From Cyanobacteria bacterium UBA11153 (lineage in GTDB: Bacteria > Cyanobacteriota > Cyanobacteriia > Cyanobacteriales > Coleofasciculaceae), in assembly GCA_003511885.1 (NCBI GenBank), contig DOIX01000001.1, positions 4,551-19,909 of the forward strand: 15,359 bases of DNA, read 5' to 3'. The stretch's first letter is position 1. Every line of letters begins with the position of its first letter. The translations under genes and the position numbers were made by a program. Under the pieces are notes generated by a model that saw only the letters and a list, made by a program, of their open reading frames with translations, was not told the DNA's origin and did no database searches. Positions 1 through 8,180 of the stretch are shown here, in pieces.

Positions 1-27
1 GACAAGGGAGACAAGGGAGATAAGGAA
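1..27. repeat. 9-bp tandem repeat at the left edge
   Basis: Two exact copies of gacaaggga are followed by a degenerate third (gataaggaa). The array may continue beyond the left edge. It looks like simple-sequence repeat in a non-coding spacer; no function can be read from it. Confidence 0.7.
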
Positions 28-44
28 AGGAGTTTTCAACTCTG

Positions 45-111
45 CCTAGTCCCTAGCAAAAAGCCCCTAGCAAAAAGCCCCTAATCCCTAGCCCCTAGCC
101 CCTAGCCCCTT
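45..111. repeat. Heptamer (CCCTAGC-type) tandem repeat block
   Basis: Repeated units of the form CCCCTAG / CCCTAGC run through this block. They include two 14-bp units ending in caaaaag and then several back-to-back 7-mers. Short tandemly repeated heptamers are common in intergenic DNA of filamentous cyanobacteria. A degenerate relic of the same motif (ccctagctcctagccccgag) lies after the next gene near 2629-2648, so the TPR gene is flanked by related repeats on both sides. Confidence 0.75.
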
Positions 112-213
112 TTCACTTTCCCCTGCGACATATCCTGAATTAAACGATTGCACCCAGAAGAGTATAGTAATAACCCATTTACAAACTCTTTTGGGCAACA
201 TCACTTGTGGTGA

Positions 214-2550
214 GTGCGTGCCATTAAGAGTAACTCTACTCCAAAAGCCACCAGCATGATCGTCACTGATGCTACTTCCCATAAAGTTTCGAGCTGGAAT
301 CGGCAAACCTATCAACGCTTGAAACTTGCTTTGAGTCTTAATCTGCGCCGTCAAATTTTTGTGGCTGTTTGTGATGATTTAAGCTTGCGAAATCGTTTGG
401 CGAGCCAATTACATCAGGAATTAGAAATATCCTTAAATTCTGAAGATTTTTCCAGTCAAAGTTATCCAAAATTAGTGAGTATTAACCTGAATTTGAGCGA
501 TCCTAATCCTGTGGCTCAAATGATTCAATGGTTAACTCAAAACCCTCCTTCTTGCCATATTAACAATCCACCTAGATTTCAAATTTTAGGGGTGGAACTG
601 TTAACTAGACAAACTCCAAATGTCCAGCGATTATTTTTAAAAAATCTGCGCAAAATTGAGCGGTATTTGCCACATTTGGAAGTAAGTTTATTGTTGTGGT
701 TGCCTCGTCCTTGGCTTCATAATATTGAACAATCTGCGCCGGAATTTTGGCAATGGCATACAGGAATATTTGAGTTTGAAGGAGAACCAACTCCCTTGCC
801 TCCAGTGGGTATATATAAACCTGAATCTTCTGCTAATGTCAGCGATGTGAGGGAGTTGGAGGAAACGACGGTTTCATTTCAGGAGGATTTGCGATCGCTA
901 TTAGATGGGGATTTGGTGGAAACTGGAGATTTGACCTTTAATAGAGATGAAGATAATATTAATTGGCAAAATCAGTTGCTCGGCGAGCGGGCTATCTCTA
1001 CTCATAGCATTCTGAGTGATAGTCTTAATGGATATCCTTCGGAGATTGGAGATGAGAGTTTTGGAGATAATTTTACTATTTCTCAATTGGATCGAAATGA
1101 TTTTATTCCCGTAATTGAAGATAATTCTGTTATTTCTGAATTGGGTGAAGATAACTTGAATTCAGAAATTAGCAATCCTTATTCTATTTATCAATTCCTT
1201 AGAGATGAATTGGCTCCAGGAATTAGCGATGAAGAAATAGGGGCTGATTCTGATGGAGATGAATTGTATCATTCAGCAGCGGATCGGGAAATTGGGGATA
1301 ATTCGGCTATTACTAAATCCTACACTGCTAATCTGGATAACGAGTTAGTATTAGATAACGAGTTAGTATCGCCAGGAGATGCTTATTTGCAATTAGGAGA
1401 TAGATATCGCCAAGCAATTGAAGGGGGAGATGTCTCGGAGGAAAATTTATCTATTGCTATTCAAGCTTATGAACTAGCTTTGCAATCTTTGGATAATTTT
1501 GCGCCCCAAGCACCAAATATTCTTAATGATTTAGGCAATCTTTACTGGATGCTATCTCGTTATTCTCATAATAATGGACATCGTAGTTCTTATTTAGAAC
1601 AAGGTATTCAAGCTTATCAGATTGCTTTAACTAAGATTGTGGCTGAAGATGTACCTCAAATATATGCCATGATTCAAAATAATTTGGGTGCTGCTTATGG
1701 AGATTTATCTCGCTATCAAGAACCAGTGGATAGCTTGGAATTATCGATTCGTGCCTATCAAGAGGCATTGCGTTATCGCAGTGCAGAAAACGATCTGATT
1801 AAATATGCTGCTACTCAAAATAATTTAGGAACAGCTTATTGGTATTTAGCCCAACATCAAGCACCAGTTGAAAATTTACATCAAGCAATTACGGCTTATG
1901 CGGAAGCCCTTTGTTATTATACGACAGAATCGGAAAAGATGAACTGGGCAATGATTCAAAATAATTTGGGTACGGCTTATTGGAATTTAGCACAATACGA
2001 ACAACCACAGATGTGGTTAGAATTGGCAGTTTTAGCTTATAAAGATGCCTTGAGTTATCGCACCCATGACTCTGCACCTGCGGCTTGTGCGGCGACGGAG
2101 AATAATTTGGGGACGGCTTATTGGCATTTGGCAGATAGATGTCAGGATTTACCGGAACGTAGATTAGAATATTTACAGCAGTGTATTGTGGCTTACGACA
2201 ATGCCATGGCACTTGTTGAAAAATTAGCCGAAAATAATCCACCAATATCGGTTAATTTTGATGTAATCGCGACTCGTAATAATTTGGGATTAGCTCATTA
2301 TCAGTTAGCTACGGAAGCAGAGTTTGCTTTAGAGACAGAAGTTAAATCTGCCCATTTAGCAGCAGCCTTATTACAACAGGTGAAGTCTTGTTTAGCAGCA
2401 ACTCCTCAATCTGATGTTTATCAAACGGCTTTAAGTTATCTGATTCAGACGATTCGTACTTTTTATCAGCAACAGGGTATTACTGGGCAAAATTTTGCTC
2501 TATCGAAAGTGCCGGGTAAGTTATTACCAGAGATTTTACCGCGATTGTGA
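214..2550 (+). CDS. Tetratricopeptide repeat protein with N-terminal NTPase-like region
   Basis: This is a 778-residue protein read from GTG at 214. An in-frame ATG at 256 (residue 15) is an equally plausible start, and neither has a good SD. A -10-like TATAGT lies at 163-168. Residues about 20-200 alternate predicted strands and helices (QIFVAVCDD near the start; LLLWLPRPWL and APEFWQWHTGIFEF later). This resembles the AAA/STAND-type region of cyanobacterial TPR proteins, but no Walker A GxxxxGK[ST] is present. Residues about 215-385 are an acidic, low-complexity linker. From about 390 to 730 there are TPR-like repeats anchored by N-N/D-L-G at residues 438, 489, 536, 583, 630 and 689; the central ones are exactly 47 residues apart. 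No signal peptide or membrane segment is seen, so it is probably a cytoplasmic protein-interaction scaffold. The specific partner or role is unknown. Confidence 0.85.
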   Translation: MRAIKSNSTPKATSMIVTDATSHKVSSWNRQTYQRLKLALSLNLRRQIFVAVCDDLSLRNRLASQLHQELEISLNSEDFSSQSYPKLVSINLNLSDPNPVAQMIQWLTQNPPSCHINNPPRFQILGVELLTRQTPNVQRLFLKNLRKIERYLPHLEVSLLLWLPRPWLHNIEQSAPEFWQWHTGIFEFEGEPTPLPPVGIYKPESSANVSDVRELEETTVSFQEDLRSLLDGDLVETGDLTFNRDEDNINWQNQLLGERAISTHSILSDSLNGYPSEIGDESFGDNFTISQLDRNDFIPVIEDNSVISELGEDNLNSEISNPYSIYQFLRDELAPGISDEEIGADSDGDELYHSAADREIGDNSAITKSYTANLDNELVLDNELVSPGDAYLQLGDRYRQAIEGGDVSEENLSIAIQAYELALQSLDNFAPQAPNILNDLGNLYWMLSRYSHNNGHRSSYLEQGIQAYQIALTKIVAEDVPQIYAMIQNNLGAAYGDLSRYQEPVDSLELSIRAYQEALRYRSAENDLIKYAATQNNLGTAYWYLAQHQAPVENLHQAITAYAEALCYYTTESEKMNWAMIQNNLGTAYWNLAQYEQPQMWLELAVLAYKDALSYRTHDSAPAACAATENNLGTAYWHLADRCQDLPERRLEYLQQCIVAYDNAMALVEKLAENNPPISVNFDVIATRNNLGLAHYQLATEAEFALETEVKSAHLAAALLQQVKSCLAATPQSDVYQTALSYLIQTIRTFYQQQGITGQNFALSKVPGKLLPEILPRL
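1336..1368 (+). repeat. 18-bp tandem duplication inside the TPR gene linker
   Basis: The 15-mer gataacgagttagta occurs at 1336-1350 and again at 1354-1368, a period of 18 bp. It encodes LDNELV twice in a row within the acidic linker. The in-frame period leaves the protein intact and looks like a recent slippage event. Confidence 0.8.
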
Positions 2551-2689
2551 AGTACCCACCACTAACTCTCGCTAACACCCATACACCTAAATATCGACTT
2601 TTGCAAAGGTCTATTTTACAGCTTTCTTCCCTAGCTCCTAGCCCCGAGCCAATAGCCGCTCGCTATAATTCCCCATTCCCTGGACAGAT

Positions 2690-2869
2690 TTAGTCAAGAT
2701 AACCTAGAAGAGCATCTATGCTACCTGCCATAGGAACATTTGTGGCAATGGGACGATTTTGAGGTAATGGTCTAAGATTAATGGTGTTATTTGTGCTGCT
2801 CTCTGGCTTGGGAGTTGCTTGCTTTTGGGCTTTTGTGCTTTTTGTTTGAGTTGTTGGGCTGTCTGTCAT
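2690..2869 (-). CDS. Small 59-residue protein with NRPIA motif
   Basis: A complete reading frame of 59 codons plus stop starts at ATG 2869. SD GGAG (2880-2883) sits 10 nt upstream, and a perfect TATAAT lies further upstream at 2923-2928. Residues 1-28 are Thr/Lys/Pro/Ser/Gln-rich and look disordered. Residues about 31-59 are more ordered: LRPLPQNRPIA, then VPMAGSIDALLGYLD at the C terminus. Short NRPI-containing proteins recur in cyanobacteria, to my recollection, usually without assigned function; this is not a database result. No membrane segment, signal peptide or cysteine is present. It lies downstream of ilvD on the same strand, 262 bp away, but has its own promoter elements. It converges with the TPR gene. 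Function unknown. Confidence 0.65.
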   Translation of the reverse strand: MTDSPTTQTKSTKAQKQATPKPESSTNNTINLRPLPQNRPIATNVPMAGSIDALLGYLD

Positions 2870-2922
2870 TGTCTGGCTGCTCCGAAATTATGTGTAAAAG
2901 TGGCGATTATTGGCTAATCGTA

Positions 2923-2928
2923 ATTATA
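2923..2928 (-). promoter_or_regulatory. Candidate -10 box (TATAAT) of the small NRPIA gene
   Basis: On the minus strand this is a perfect TATAAT, 53 bp upstream of the ATG. No convincing -35 hexamer is seen; the -35 area falls in the 37-bp direct repeat. The implied leader would contain a weak inverted repeat (CGATTA / TAATCG, 2904-2920) followed by the SD. Confidence 0.45.
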
Positions 2929-2939
2929 TCTTAACAATT

Positions 2940-3025
2940 ATGGAGCAGAGAGGGATGGGCAGCGGATGAGTGATTGGTGATGGGGTGGATGGAGCAGAGA
3001 GGGATGGGCAGCGGATGAGTGATTG
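2940..3025. repeat. 37-bp perfect direct repeat, two copies
   Basis: Identical 37-bp copies occupy 2940-2976 and 2989-3025, separated by 12 bp (period 49). The copies begin atggagcagagagggatggg. They sit between the small NRPIA gene and the 3' end of ilvD. Two copies with a 12-bp gap are not a CRISPR array. Tandem duplication or a paired binding site upstream of the small gene are both possible. Confidence 0.9.
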
Positions 3026-3131
3026 ATTTTCCCGATAGCTTTGCTTGTCACAACTAGCTCGTCTGTTACATCCATTACCCCATCGGAAAAAACTGTTGCT
3101 CCATCTGAAAAAACCACTAGCCCATGTTTTT

Positions 3132-4817
3132 TCACACTAAATCCAAATCAGTTACCGCCCCGACACTACTGGAAGAAACTAATTTGGCATATTTCGCCAA
3201 AATACCTTTAGTGTAACGAGGTGTGGGCGGTTGCCAGTTAGCGCGACGTTGGGCTAATTCGGCATCGGAGATATTTAGCTGCAATAATCGGGCGGGAGCA
3301 TCTATAGTAATAGAATCGCCTTCTTCGACTAGTGCGATCGCACCTCCTACTGCTGCTTCTGGGGCAACGTGCCCGACTACCATCCCGTAAGTGCCGCCGG
3401 AAAATCTGCCGTCGGTAATTAATCCGACGGAATCGCCTAAACCTGCACCAATGATTGCCGAGGTGGGTGCTAGCATTTCTCGCATTCCGGGACCGCCTTT
3501 TGGTCCTTCATAGCGAACTACTATAATATCTCCAGCTTGGATTTTGCCTGCTAAAATCGCTGCCAGACAGTCTTCCTCTGATTGGAAGACTCGCGCTGGG
3601 CCAGTAATTTTGGGGTTTTTGACTCCAGTAATTTTAGCGACTGCCCCTTCTGTGGCTAAGTTACCGCGTAAAATGGCTAAGTGTCCTTGAGCATACATGG
3701 GATTATCCCAGGGACGGATGACATCTTGATCTTTTGCTGGTGTTTCTGGTACATCGGCTAAGACTTCGGCAATGGTTTTTCCGGTAATAGTTAAAGCATC
3801 GCCGTGGATTAAACCATGGGCTAACAGCATTTTCATTACCTGGGGAATGCCGCCTGCTTTATGTAAATCCGTAGCAACATACTTACCACTCGGTTTCAGG
3901 TCACATATTACCGGAACCTTAGCCCGAATAGTTTCAAAATCATCCAAAGTTAAGTCAACCCCGATAGCGTTAGAAATTGCCAGTAAATGTAATACTGCAT
4001 TAGTTGAACCACCCACCGCCATAATAACCGCGATCGCATTCTCAAAAGCTTGACGAGTTAAAATCTGTTTGGGCAATCGTTGTGCCTTAATCGCCTCCAC
4101 CAAAACAAAAGCAGATTTTTCCGCACTATCAGCTTTCTCCGCATCTTCCGCTGCCATCGTCGAAGAATAGGGCAAACTCATCCCCATCGCTTCAAAAGCC
4201 GAAGACATCGTATTCGCTGTAAACATTCCACCACAGGAACCCGCCCCAGGACAAGCATTCCTTTCCACAGCCATCAATTGTTCTTCCGGGATTTTACCTG
4301 CACTATATTGTCCCACAGCCTCAAAAGCACTGACCACAGTCAAATCACAGCCATTAAAATTTCCCGGCTTAATCGTACCACCATAAACAAAAATAGCCGG
4401 AATATTCATCCGCGCGATCGCAATCATCGCACCCGGCATATTCTTATCGCAACCGCCAATCGCGATTACCCCATCCATACTCTGCCCATTACAGACAGTT
4501 TCAATAGAATCAGCAATAACTTCCCGCGATACTAGAGAATACTTCATCCCTTCCGTACCCATCGAGATACCATCGCTGATAGTGATGGTGCCAAACATTT
4601 GCGGCATCCCACCCGCCTGCTTAATTCCCGCCTCAGCCCGTTTCGCCAAATCATTCAAGCCCAAATTGCAGGGAGTAATGGTACTGTAACCATTCGCCAC
4701 ACCCACAATCGGCTTAGTGAAATCATCATCACCGAACCCAACCGCCCTTAGCATGGCACGATTTGGCGATCTTTGAACGCCCTGAGTCACGATTTGGCTT
4801 CTCAAGTTGTCTGGCAT
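3132..4817 (-). CDS. ilvD: Dihydroxy-acid dehydratase
   Basis: IlvD dehydrates 2,3-dihydroxy-isovalerate and 2,3-dihydroxy-3-methylvalerate to the 2-keto acids in valine/isoleucine (and so leucine) synthesis, in the cytoplasm. The 561-residue length from this ATG is usual for the family. Start choice: SD GGAG lies at 4827-4830, 9 nt upstream of ATG 4817. An in-frame GTG at 4835 would add six residues but overlaps that SD. Visible hallmarks are three cluster cysteines, Cys50 (TPCNLG), Cys123 (GGCDKNMPG) and Cys195 ([15 protein letters not shown]), the [2Fe-2S]-type pattern. Asp82 is a metal ligand, Lys125 is the expected carbamylated lysine, and RFSGGTYG lies near residue 470. It appears monocistronic. 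Odd point: third-base use differs between the 5' and 3' halves of the gene (see findings). Confidence 0.98.
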   Translation of the reverse strand: MPDNLRSQIVTQGVQRSPNRAMLRAVGFGDDDFTKPIVGVANGYSTITPCNLGLNDLAKRAEAGIKQAGGMPQMFGTITISDGISMGTEGMKYSLVSREVIADSIETVCNGQSMDGVIAIGGCDKNMPGAMIAIARMNIPAIFVYGGTIKPGNFNGCDLTVVSAFEAVGQYSAGKIPEEQLMAVERNACPGAGSCGGMFTANTMSSAFEAMGMSLPYSSTMAAEDAEKADSAEKSAFVLVEAIKAQRLPKQILTRQAFENAIAVIMAVGGSTNAVLHLLAISNAIGVDLTLDDFETIRAKVPVICDLKPSGKYVATDLHKAGGIPQVMKMLLAHGLIHGDALTITGKTIAEVLADVPETPAKDQDVIRPWDNPMYAQGHLAILRGNLATEGAVAKITGVKNPKITGPARVFQSEEDCLAAILAGKIQAGDIIVVRYEGPKGGPGMREMLAPTSAIIGAGLGDSVGLITDGRFSGGTYGMVVGHVAPEAAVGGAIALVEEGDSITIDAPARLLQLNISDAELAQRRANWQPPTPRYTKGILAKYAKLVSSSSVGAVTDLDLV

Positions 4818-5313
4818 GGCTTTAGTCTCCGGCACTTGGCTACGATCTACTAGGATACAACTGGATTGTCACTTTGGTGCTTTGGTTTGATTGGATGAAG
4901 GCTTAAAGGGTTGGTGTAGATAGGGTTTGGCTTTTATTTTGGGCTGGGGGAAGGGGGTTTTTGGGGTCTTTCCAAGTATATTCACTTAGGTTTAACGATA
5001 CTTTTATGAAGTTGCGATGAAGAAAATGCGTGTTTTCTGTGAAGAGTTGATGAAGATGCCTAAAAAGACTTTACTTGTTGAGGGAGTTTAATATAACCTT
5101 TTGATCGAGGTTAAGAACCGGATAAAGAACAACTAAATATAGATGTCAGAGCGGTGCTGAAGATTCATTATTTTGGGAATGAATTGAGGTGGATTGCTGA
5201 TAGTTGATGCGGCAATGTAATGGTTTTTGATATTTATCTTTAATTTATCTGGAAATTAGCTGCGATTGGGTCAACTTTTAAATTTTATACAAGGAAATCA
5301 AAGCGGATAAACA
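4818..5313. other. 496-bp gene-free region between divergent ilvD and the PEP-CTERM gene
   Basis: No credible gene was found. The region must hold the promoters of both divergent genes, but no paired -35/-10 hexamers stand out; TTATAC at 5285-5290 is a weak -10 candidate for the rightward gene. A G/T-rich tract lies at about 4920-4970. A weak inverted repeat TAACCT / AGGTTA (5094-5099 and 5108-5113, 8-nt loop) is the only structure noticed. A 24-codon reading frame at 5017-5091 has no further support. Confidence 0.6.
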
Positions 5314-7014
5314 ATGATCCAAAACACTAAATTTCTACATTTTTCTTCTTTAATAACAGGTTTGGGACTAGCCTTAACAATTTCTTATCCTAAATCAGCC
5401 CAAGCAGTCTCTTTTTCAGTTGACCAGAACGCTGTTGGCTTACCAGGAAGTGACGTATTTAAGGATCAGCTCGATCCCCAGCAGCAAAATAATATTTACT
5501 ATGGTGGTGTTCAGCCTTTTATAGGTACGAATGTGCGAGATGTGAATGGAGGAGTGGGTGGTATAGGGCTGCCCGCAGGAGTCGATCTTAACTCATTATC
5601 CAAAGGAAAAGATCCAACAGTAAATATTTGGGATCTCCTTTTTTCGGTAGATCTTAACTCTGTGGGACAACTTGGAACTGCTGTTCATGATGAATCTACA
5701 AGGCAAGAGGCAGCCGGGGACATCTTCTTTTTTAATCCTATGTTAGGAATAGGGACTAATGTTGTTAGACCATGGGGACAGGAGATTCAGCATGGTCTAA
5801 GAAAAGGAATCGTAGGAGGGATACAAGAAGATGAGCTAAACGCTTTTGATGTTTATGAAGGGGAGAGAGAGCTAGTTTCTGCACGTTATATTCCACCTAC
5901 AAATATTTATTTTTCTATTAATGGAATTCTCGACGTAACGCGCTCAAGCGAAGATATTTTACTAACTAATGGAGCGGGAGGTCCCATTAATTTATTTAAA
6001 GATGGCATTGTCCATATTGGACTACAAAATGGAGATGATATTGATGCTTTAGCGTTGGACTTAGCAAATAACCAAGCATTTTTCTCTTTAGCACCAGGAT
6101 CTCCGACTCTTAAAATGATGGCTCTAGGTAGTCCTATTGCTAGGAACTGGTCTCCTGCTGATATATTATATACCAACTTTGGCGGAGGATTTAATATAGC
6201 CAGTATAAAAAATATTTCGCTATTTGCTGAAAATATCGGGCTGCTAGCAACTGATAATGTCGATGCCCTAGATACGGCGATAAATGCTCCAGATCAACCT
6301 CTTCCACCTATACCTGAGAAGCAAGATTTAGGAGACGCGCCTGAATCTTACAAGACTCTACTAGATCCGCTCAATCCGGAAAATCCCCTTATAGGCGGTC
6401 CACGCTACGATGAAGGCTTTTTTCAAAGACTAGGAACGCAGTGGGATAGTGAGATAAATGGTCAGCCTACGGTATTAGCGGATGGCGATGATCGCAGTAT
6501 ATTAGGAGGATTTCCTAAAGCCGTCGATGATGAAGATGGGGTTATCTTTGGAGATAATTGGGTTGATGTAATCTTCAACATTACCCGACCCGGAGCAAAT
6601 CAATATCAGCTTCGTGCTTGGTGGGATAATAATCCACTAAATGGGCAATTCGATCATCCTGGTAATTTACCACCAGGAAATACGGGAGCAGAGCTTTATA
6701 TCAACGACTTACTGACTCTAACCCCAGGGACTTTCACTAAGCGTTACAATCTCGGATTCGATCCTAAAAAATATTATAGTCGCTTCCGCTTAACTTGGGA
6801 GCCACTAGAAGATGTAAAGCCTTGGGGAGAAGTTTTTTCAAAACCAGATTGTTTTGCTGGTGCAATAGATTGCATCTCCCATGGTGAGGTTGAAGACTAC
6901 CCGCCCCATGGAGACCACCCGCCCCATACAGTAGTCCCTGAACCTAGTACTGTCTTCGGTACTGTTGCTATGGGATTATTAGGGTTAATAGGAATACGCA
7001 AGAAACGCCAGTAA
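5314..7014 (+). CDS. PEP-CTERM sorting-domain protein with GEVED-type region
   Basis: This is a 566-residue exported protein. The N terminus has a hydrophobic signal segment (residues about 11-25) ending in SAQA with predicted cleavage after Ala31. The C terminus has the PEP-CTERM tripartite tail: VVPEPST at 540-546, a hydrophobic helix, then a basic RKKRQ end. In known systems this tail is a sorting signal processed by exosortase and typically goes to the cell surface or extracellular matrix. Residues 338-530 start DLGDAPESY, contain DDEDGV and LRAWWD, and close with HGEVEDY at about 523-529; this is the pattern of GEVED domains found in secreted adhesin-like proteins. Residues 32-335 match no family I recognise. 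The RBS is weak (AAGGAA 17 nt upstream). It is monocistronic, with a terminator 54 bp after the stop. Ligand and role unknown. Confidence 0.9.
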   Translation: MIQNTKFLHFSSLITGLGLALTISYPKSAQAVSFSVDQNAVGLPGSDVFKDQLDPQQQNNIYYGGVQPFIGTNVRDVNGGVGGIGLPAGVDLNSLSKGKDPTVNIWDLLFSVDLNSVGQLGTAVHDESTRQEAAGDIFFFNPMLGIGTNVVRPWGQEIQHGLRKGIVGGIQEDELNAFDVYEGERELVSARYIPPTNIYFSINGILDVTRSSEDILLTNGAGGPINLFKDGIVHIGLQNGDDIDALALDLANNQAFFSLAPGSPTLKMMALGSPIARNWSPADILYTNFGGGFNIASIKNISLFAENIGLLATDNVDALDTAINAPDQPLPPIPEKQDLGDAPESYKTLLDPLNPENPLIGGPRYDEGFFQRLGTQWDSEINGQPTVLADGDDRSILGGFPKAVDDEDGVIFGDNWVDVIFNITRPGANQYQLRAWWDNNPLNGQFDHPGNLPPGNTGAELYINDLLTLTPGTFTKRYNLGFDPKKYYSRFRLTWEPLEDVKPWGEVFSKPDCFAGAIDCISHGEVEDYPPHGDHPPHTVVPEPSTVFGTVAMGLLGLIGIRKKRQ

Positions 7015-7067
7015 GTGACTAATATCTGAATGGAATAAGTCGATTAAGCAATAGAACAACTCAATTA

Positions 7068-7100
7068 CCCCTTCATTCACAATCTTGAAGGGGTTTATTT
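7068..7100 (+). terminator. Rho-independent-type terminator of the PEP-CTERM gene
   Basis: A perfect 8-bp stem CCCCTTCA (7068-7075) / TGAAGGGG (7086-7093) has a 10-nt loop and is followed by tttattt. It lies 54 bp after the stop codon. Confidence 0.8.
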
Positions 7101-7243
7101 ATTACCTCCAGTTTAAACATAATCCTTCTAGGCTTAGTCAAATTTATTGATAATCTCCTGACGGGGTGAGTCACTACCCAAAGCCACAGCCGTAAACAGT
7201 AACCCCCTCCACTCGCCCTCTTTGCTCCCAATATGTCGCTAAA

Positions 7244-7259
7244 ATCGCATTTTTGCGAT
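7244..7259. promoter_or_regulatory. 16-bp palindrome, candidate operator of the antitoxin cluster
   Basis: ATCGCA-TTTT-TGCGAT is a perfect 6-bp inverted repeat with a 4-nt centre, 34 bp before the start of the XRE-type gene. A -10-like TAAAAT (7240-7245) overlaps its left edge. Antitoxins of the HigA/XRE class usually repress their own promoter by binding such palindromes, so autoregulation is a reasonable inference, not shown here. Confidence 0.45.
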
Positions 7260-7293
7260 AACATTAGTAGTATCCTTCCAGAGGAAGAAGCAG

Positions 7294-7596
7294 ATGAAGA
7301 AAACTAATGATGCACTGAAAATAATAAAAAAAATGATGAAGAACGATCCAGAATTACAAGAGATGGTTAGAGAATCATCTTTAAACGCTCAAGTATCTCA
7401 AATTATCTACGATGCCAGGAAACAAGCGGGACTAACCCAGCAACAACTAGCAGATTTAGTTGGTACTACCCAGTCAGTCATTGCTCGATTAGAAGATGCT
7501 GACTATGAGGGACATTCTTTGTCTATGCTAGCTCGGATTGCCGCAGCTTTAAATCAAAAAGTAGAAATCAAGATTTTACCGAAAAAAGTTGCTTAA
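7294..7596 (+). CDS. XRE-family helix-turn-helix antitoxin-like regulator
   Basis: This is a 100-residue DNA-binding protein. Residues about 34-88 form a Cro/C1-type HTH: IIYDARKQAGLTQQQLADLV, then TTQSVIARLED (recognition helix), then SLSMLARIAAAL. The N-terminal about 30 residues are basic and helical (DALKIIKKMMKNDPELQ), as in antitoxins paired with RelE/HigB-type toxins. SD gagg (7281-7284) lies 9 nt before the ATG. It is first in a four-gene plus-strand run; the HicB-like gene follows after 14 nt. In the family the toxin is normally an adjacent gene, but none of suitable size is seen on either side. Likely role: DNA-binding antitoxin or autoregulator, orphaned. A free-standing regulator is the alternative. 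Confidence 0.85.
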   Translation: MKKTNDALKIIKKMMKNDPELQEMVRESSLNAQVSQIIYDARKQAGLTQQQLADLVGTTQSVIARLEDADYEGHSLSMLARIAAALNQKVEIKILPKKVA

Positions 7597-7610
7597 ATAG
7601 GAGAGCGATC

Positions 7611-7826
7611 GTGAAAGAATATGCAGTAATTTATGAAAAATGCGAAACAGATTGGGGCGCGATTGTACCAGACTTACCGGGATGTGTTAGTATTGGTGAT
7701 ACTCTAGAAGAAGTCCAAAATAATGTTAAGGAAGCGATCGCACTTTATTTAGAAGTTTTGGCAGAAAGGGGAGAGAATATTCCTGAAGCTATAACTAAAG
7801 TTGGCGTGGTAGAAGTAGCTGCTTAG
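7611..7826 (+). CDS. HicB-family antitoxin (no HicA visible)
   Basis: This 71-residue protein has the HicB partially degraded RNase-H-like fold signature: YAVIYEKCETDWGAIVPDLPGC at the N terminus, then the TLEEVQNNVKEAIALYLEVL helix. It starts at GTG with SD aggag 7 nt upstream. It lacks the C-terminal RHH/HTH extension of longer HicB proteins. HicB normally neutralises HicA, a small mRNA-cleaving toxin encoded next to it. Here the neighbours are other antitoxin-like genes, and the 42-nt gap downstream cannot hold HicA. Function as a HicB antitoxin is inferred from family resemblance; its target, if any, is elsewhere or lost. It probably shares a transcript with the XRE gene. Confidence 0.87.
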   Translation: MKEYAVIYEKCETDWGAIVPDLPGCVSIGDTLEEVQNNVKEAIALYLEVLAERGENIPEAITKVGVVEVAA

Positions 7827-7868
7827 TTTTTACCAATTAGGAGTTATCCAAATAAAGGAGGTTTAACA

Positions 7869-8180
7869 ATGAAAATGTATAACCCACCTCATCCAGGAGA
7901 AGTACTTCAAGAACTTTATCTACAACCTCTCGGATTAACTGTAACTGAGACAGCCGATGCACTAGGAGTTTCCCATCAAATACTCTCGGCTATCATTGAG
8001 GGATGCTACAGTATCACACCCGATATAGCAATGCGCCTTTCCAAAGCCTTCAGTACCAATCCTACAGTCTGGCTGGGAATGGAGCAAGATTACGATTTGT
8101 GGCAAGTTAAACAGAGGCTGGATCTTTCAGAGGTTAGGGTTCTCAGGGATTCTGAATCTGAATTTATGGCTAGTTTTTGA
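7869..8180 (+). CDS. HigA-family addiction-module antitoxin
   Basis: This 103-residue protein opens with the HigA hallmark NPPHPGEVLQE, followed by an HTH (LTVTETADALGVSHQILSAI) and the family's PDIAMRLSKAF and WLGMEQDYDLWQVKQ segments. An unusually complete SD, AAGGAGGT (7855-7862), sits 6 nt before the ATG, suggesting high translation. HigA normally blocks the mRNase HigB, encoded just upstream in most loci. Upstream here is the HicB-like gene, so HigB is missing. The residues around the HTH turn look intact, so DNA binding is plausible. The next gene begins directly after the stop (TGAATG), implying translational coupling. Confidence 0.9.
   Translation: MKMYNPPHPGEVLQELYLQPLGLTVTETADALGVSHQILSAIIEGCYSITPDIAMRLSKAFSTNPTVWLGMEQDYDLWQVKQRLDLSEVRVLRDSESEFMASF

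Noticed and set aside
2940..3025. CRISPR-like repeat-spacer pattern
   Set aside because: Only two repeats with a 12-bp gap; no array and no cas genes.
2938..3135. 65-codon minus-strand frame overlapping the ilvD stop by 4 nt
   Set aside because: It starts at GTG without an SD, runs through the 37-bp direct repeat, and its internal VFSDG repeat comes from local sequence repetition. No domain is recognisable.
4080..4535. 151-codon plus-strand frame opposite ilvD
   Set aside because: It is the antisense shadow of a strongly conserved gene; composition is His/Arg/Thr-rich with no family resemblance.
5017..5091. 24-codon plus-strand frame upstream of the PEP-CTERM gene
   Set aside because: No SD or promoter support and no reason for a leader peptide before a PEP-CTERM gene.
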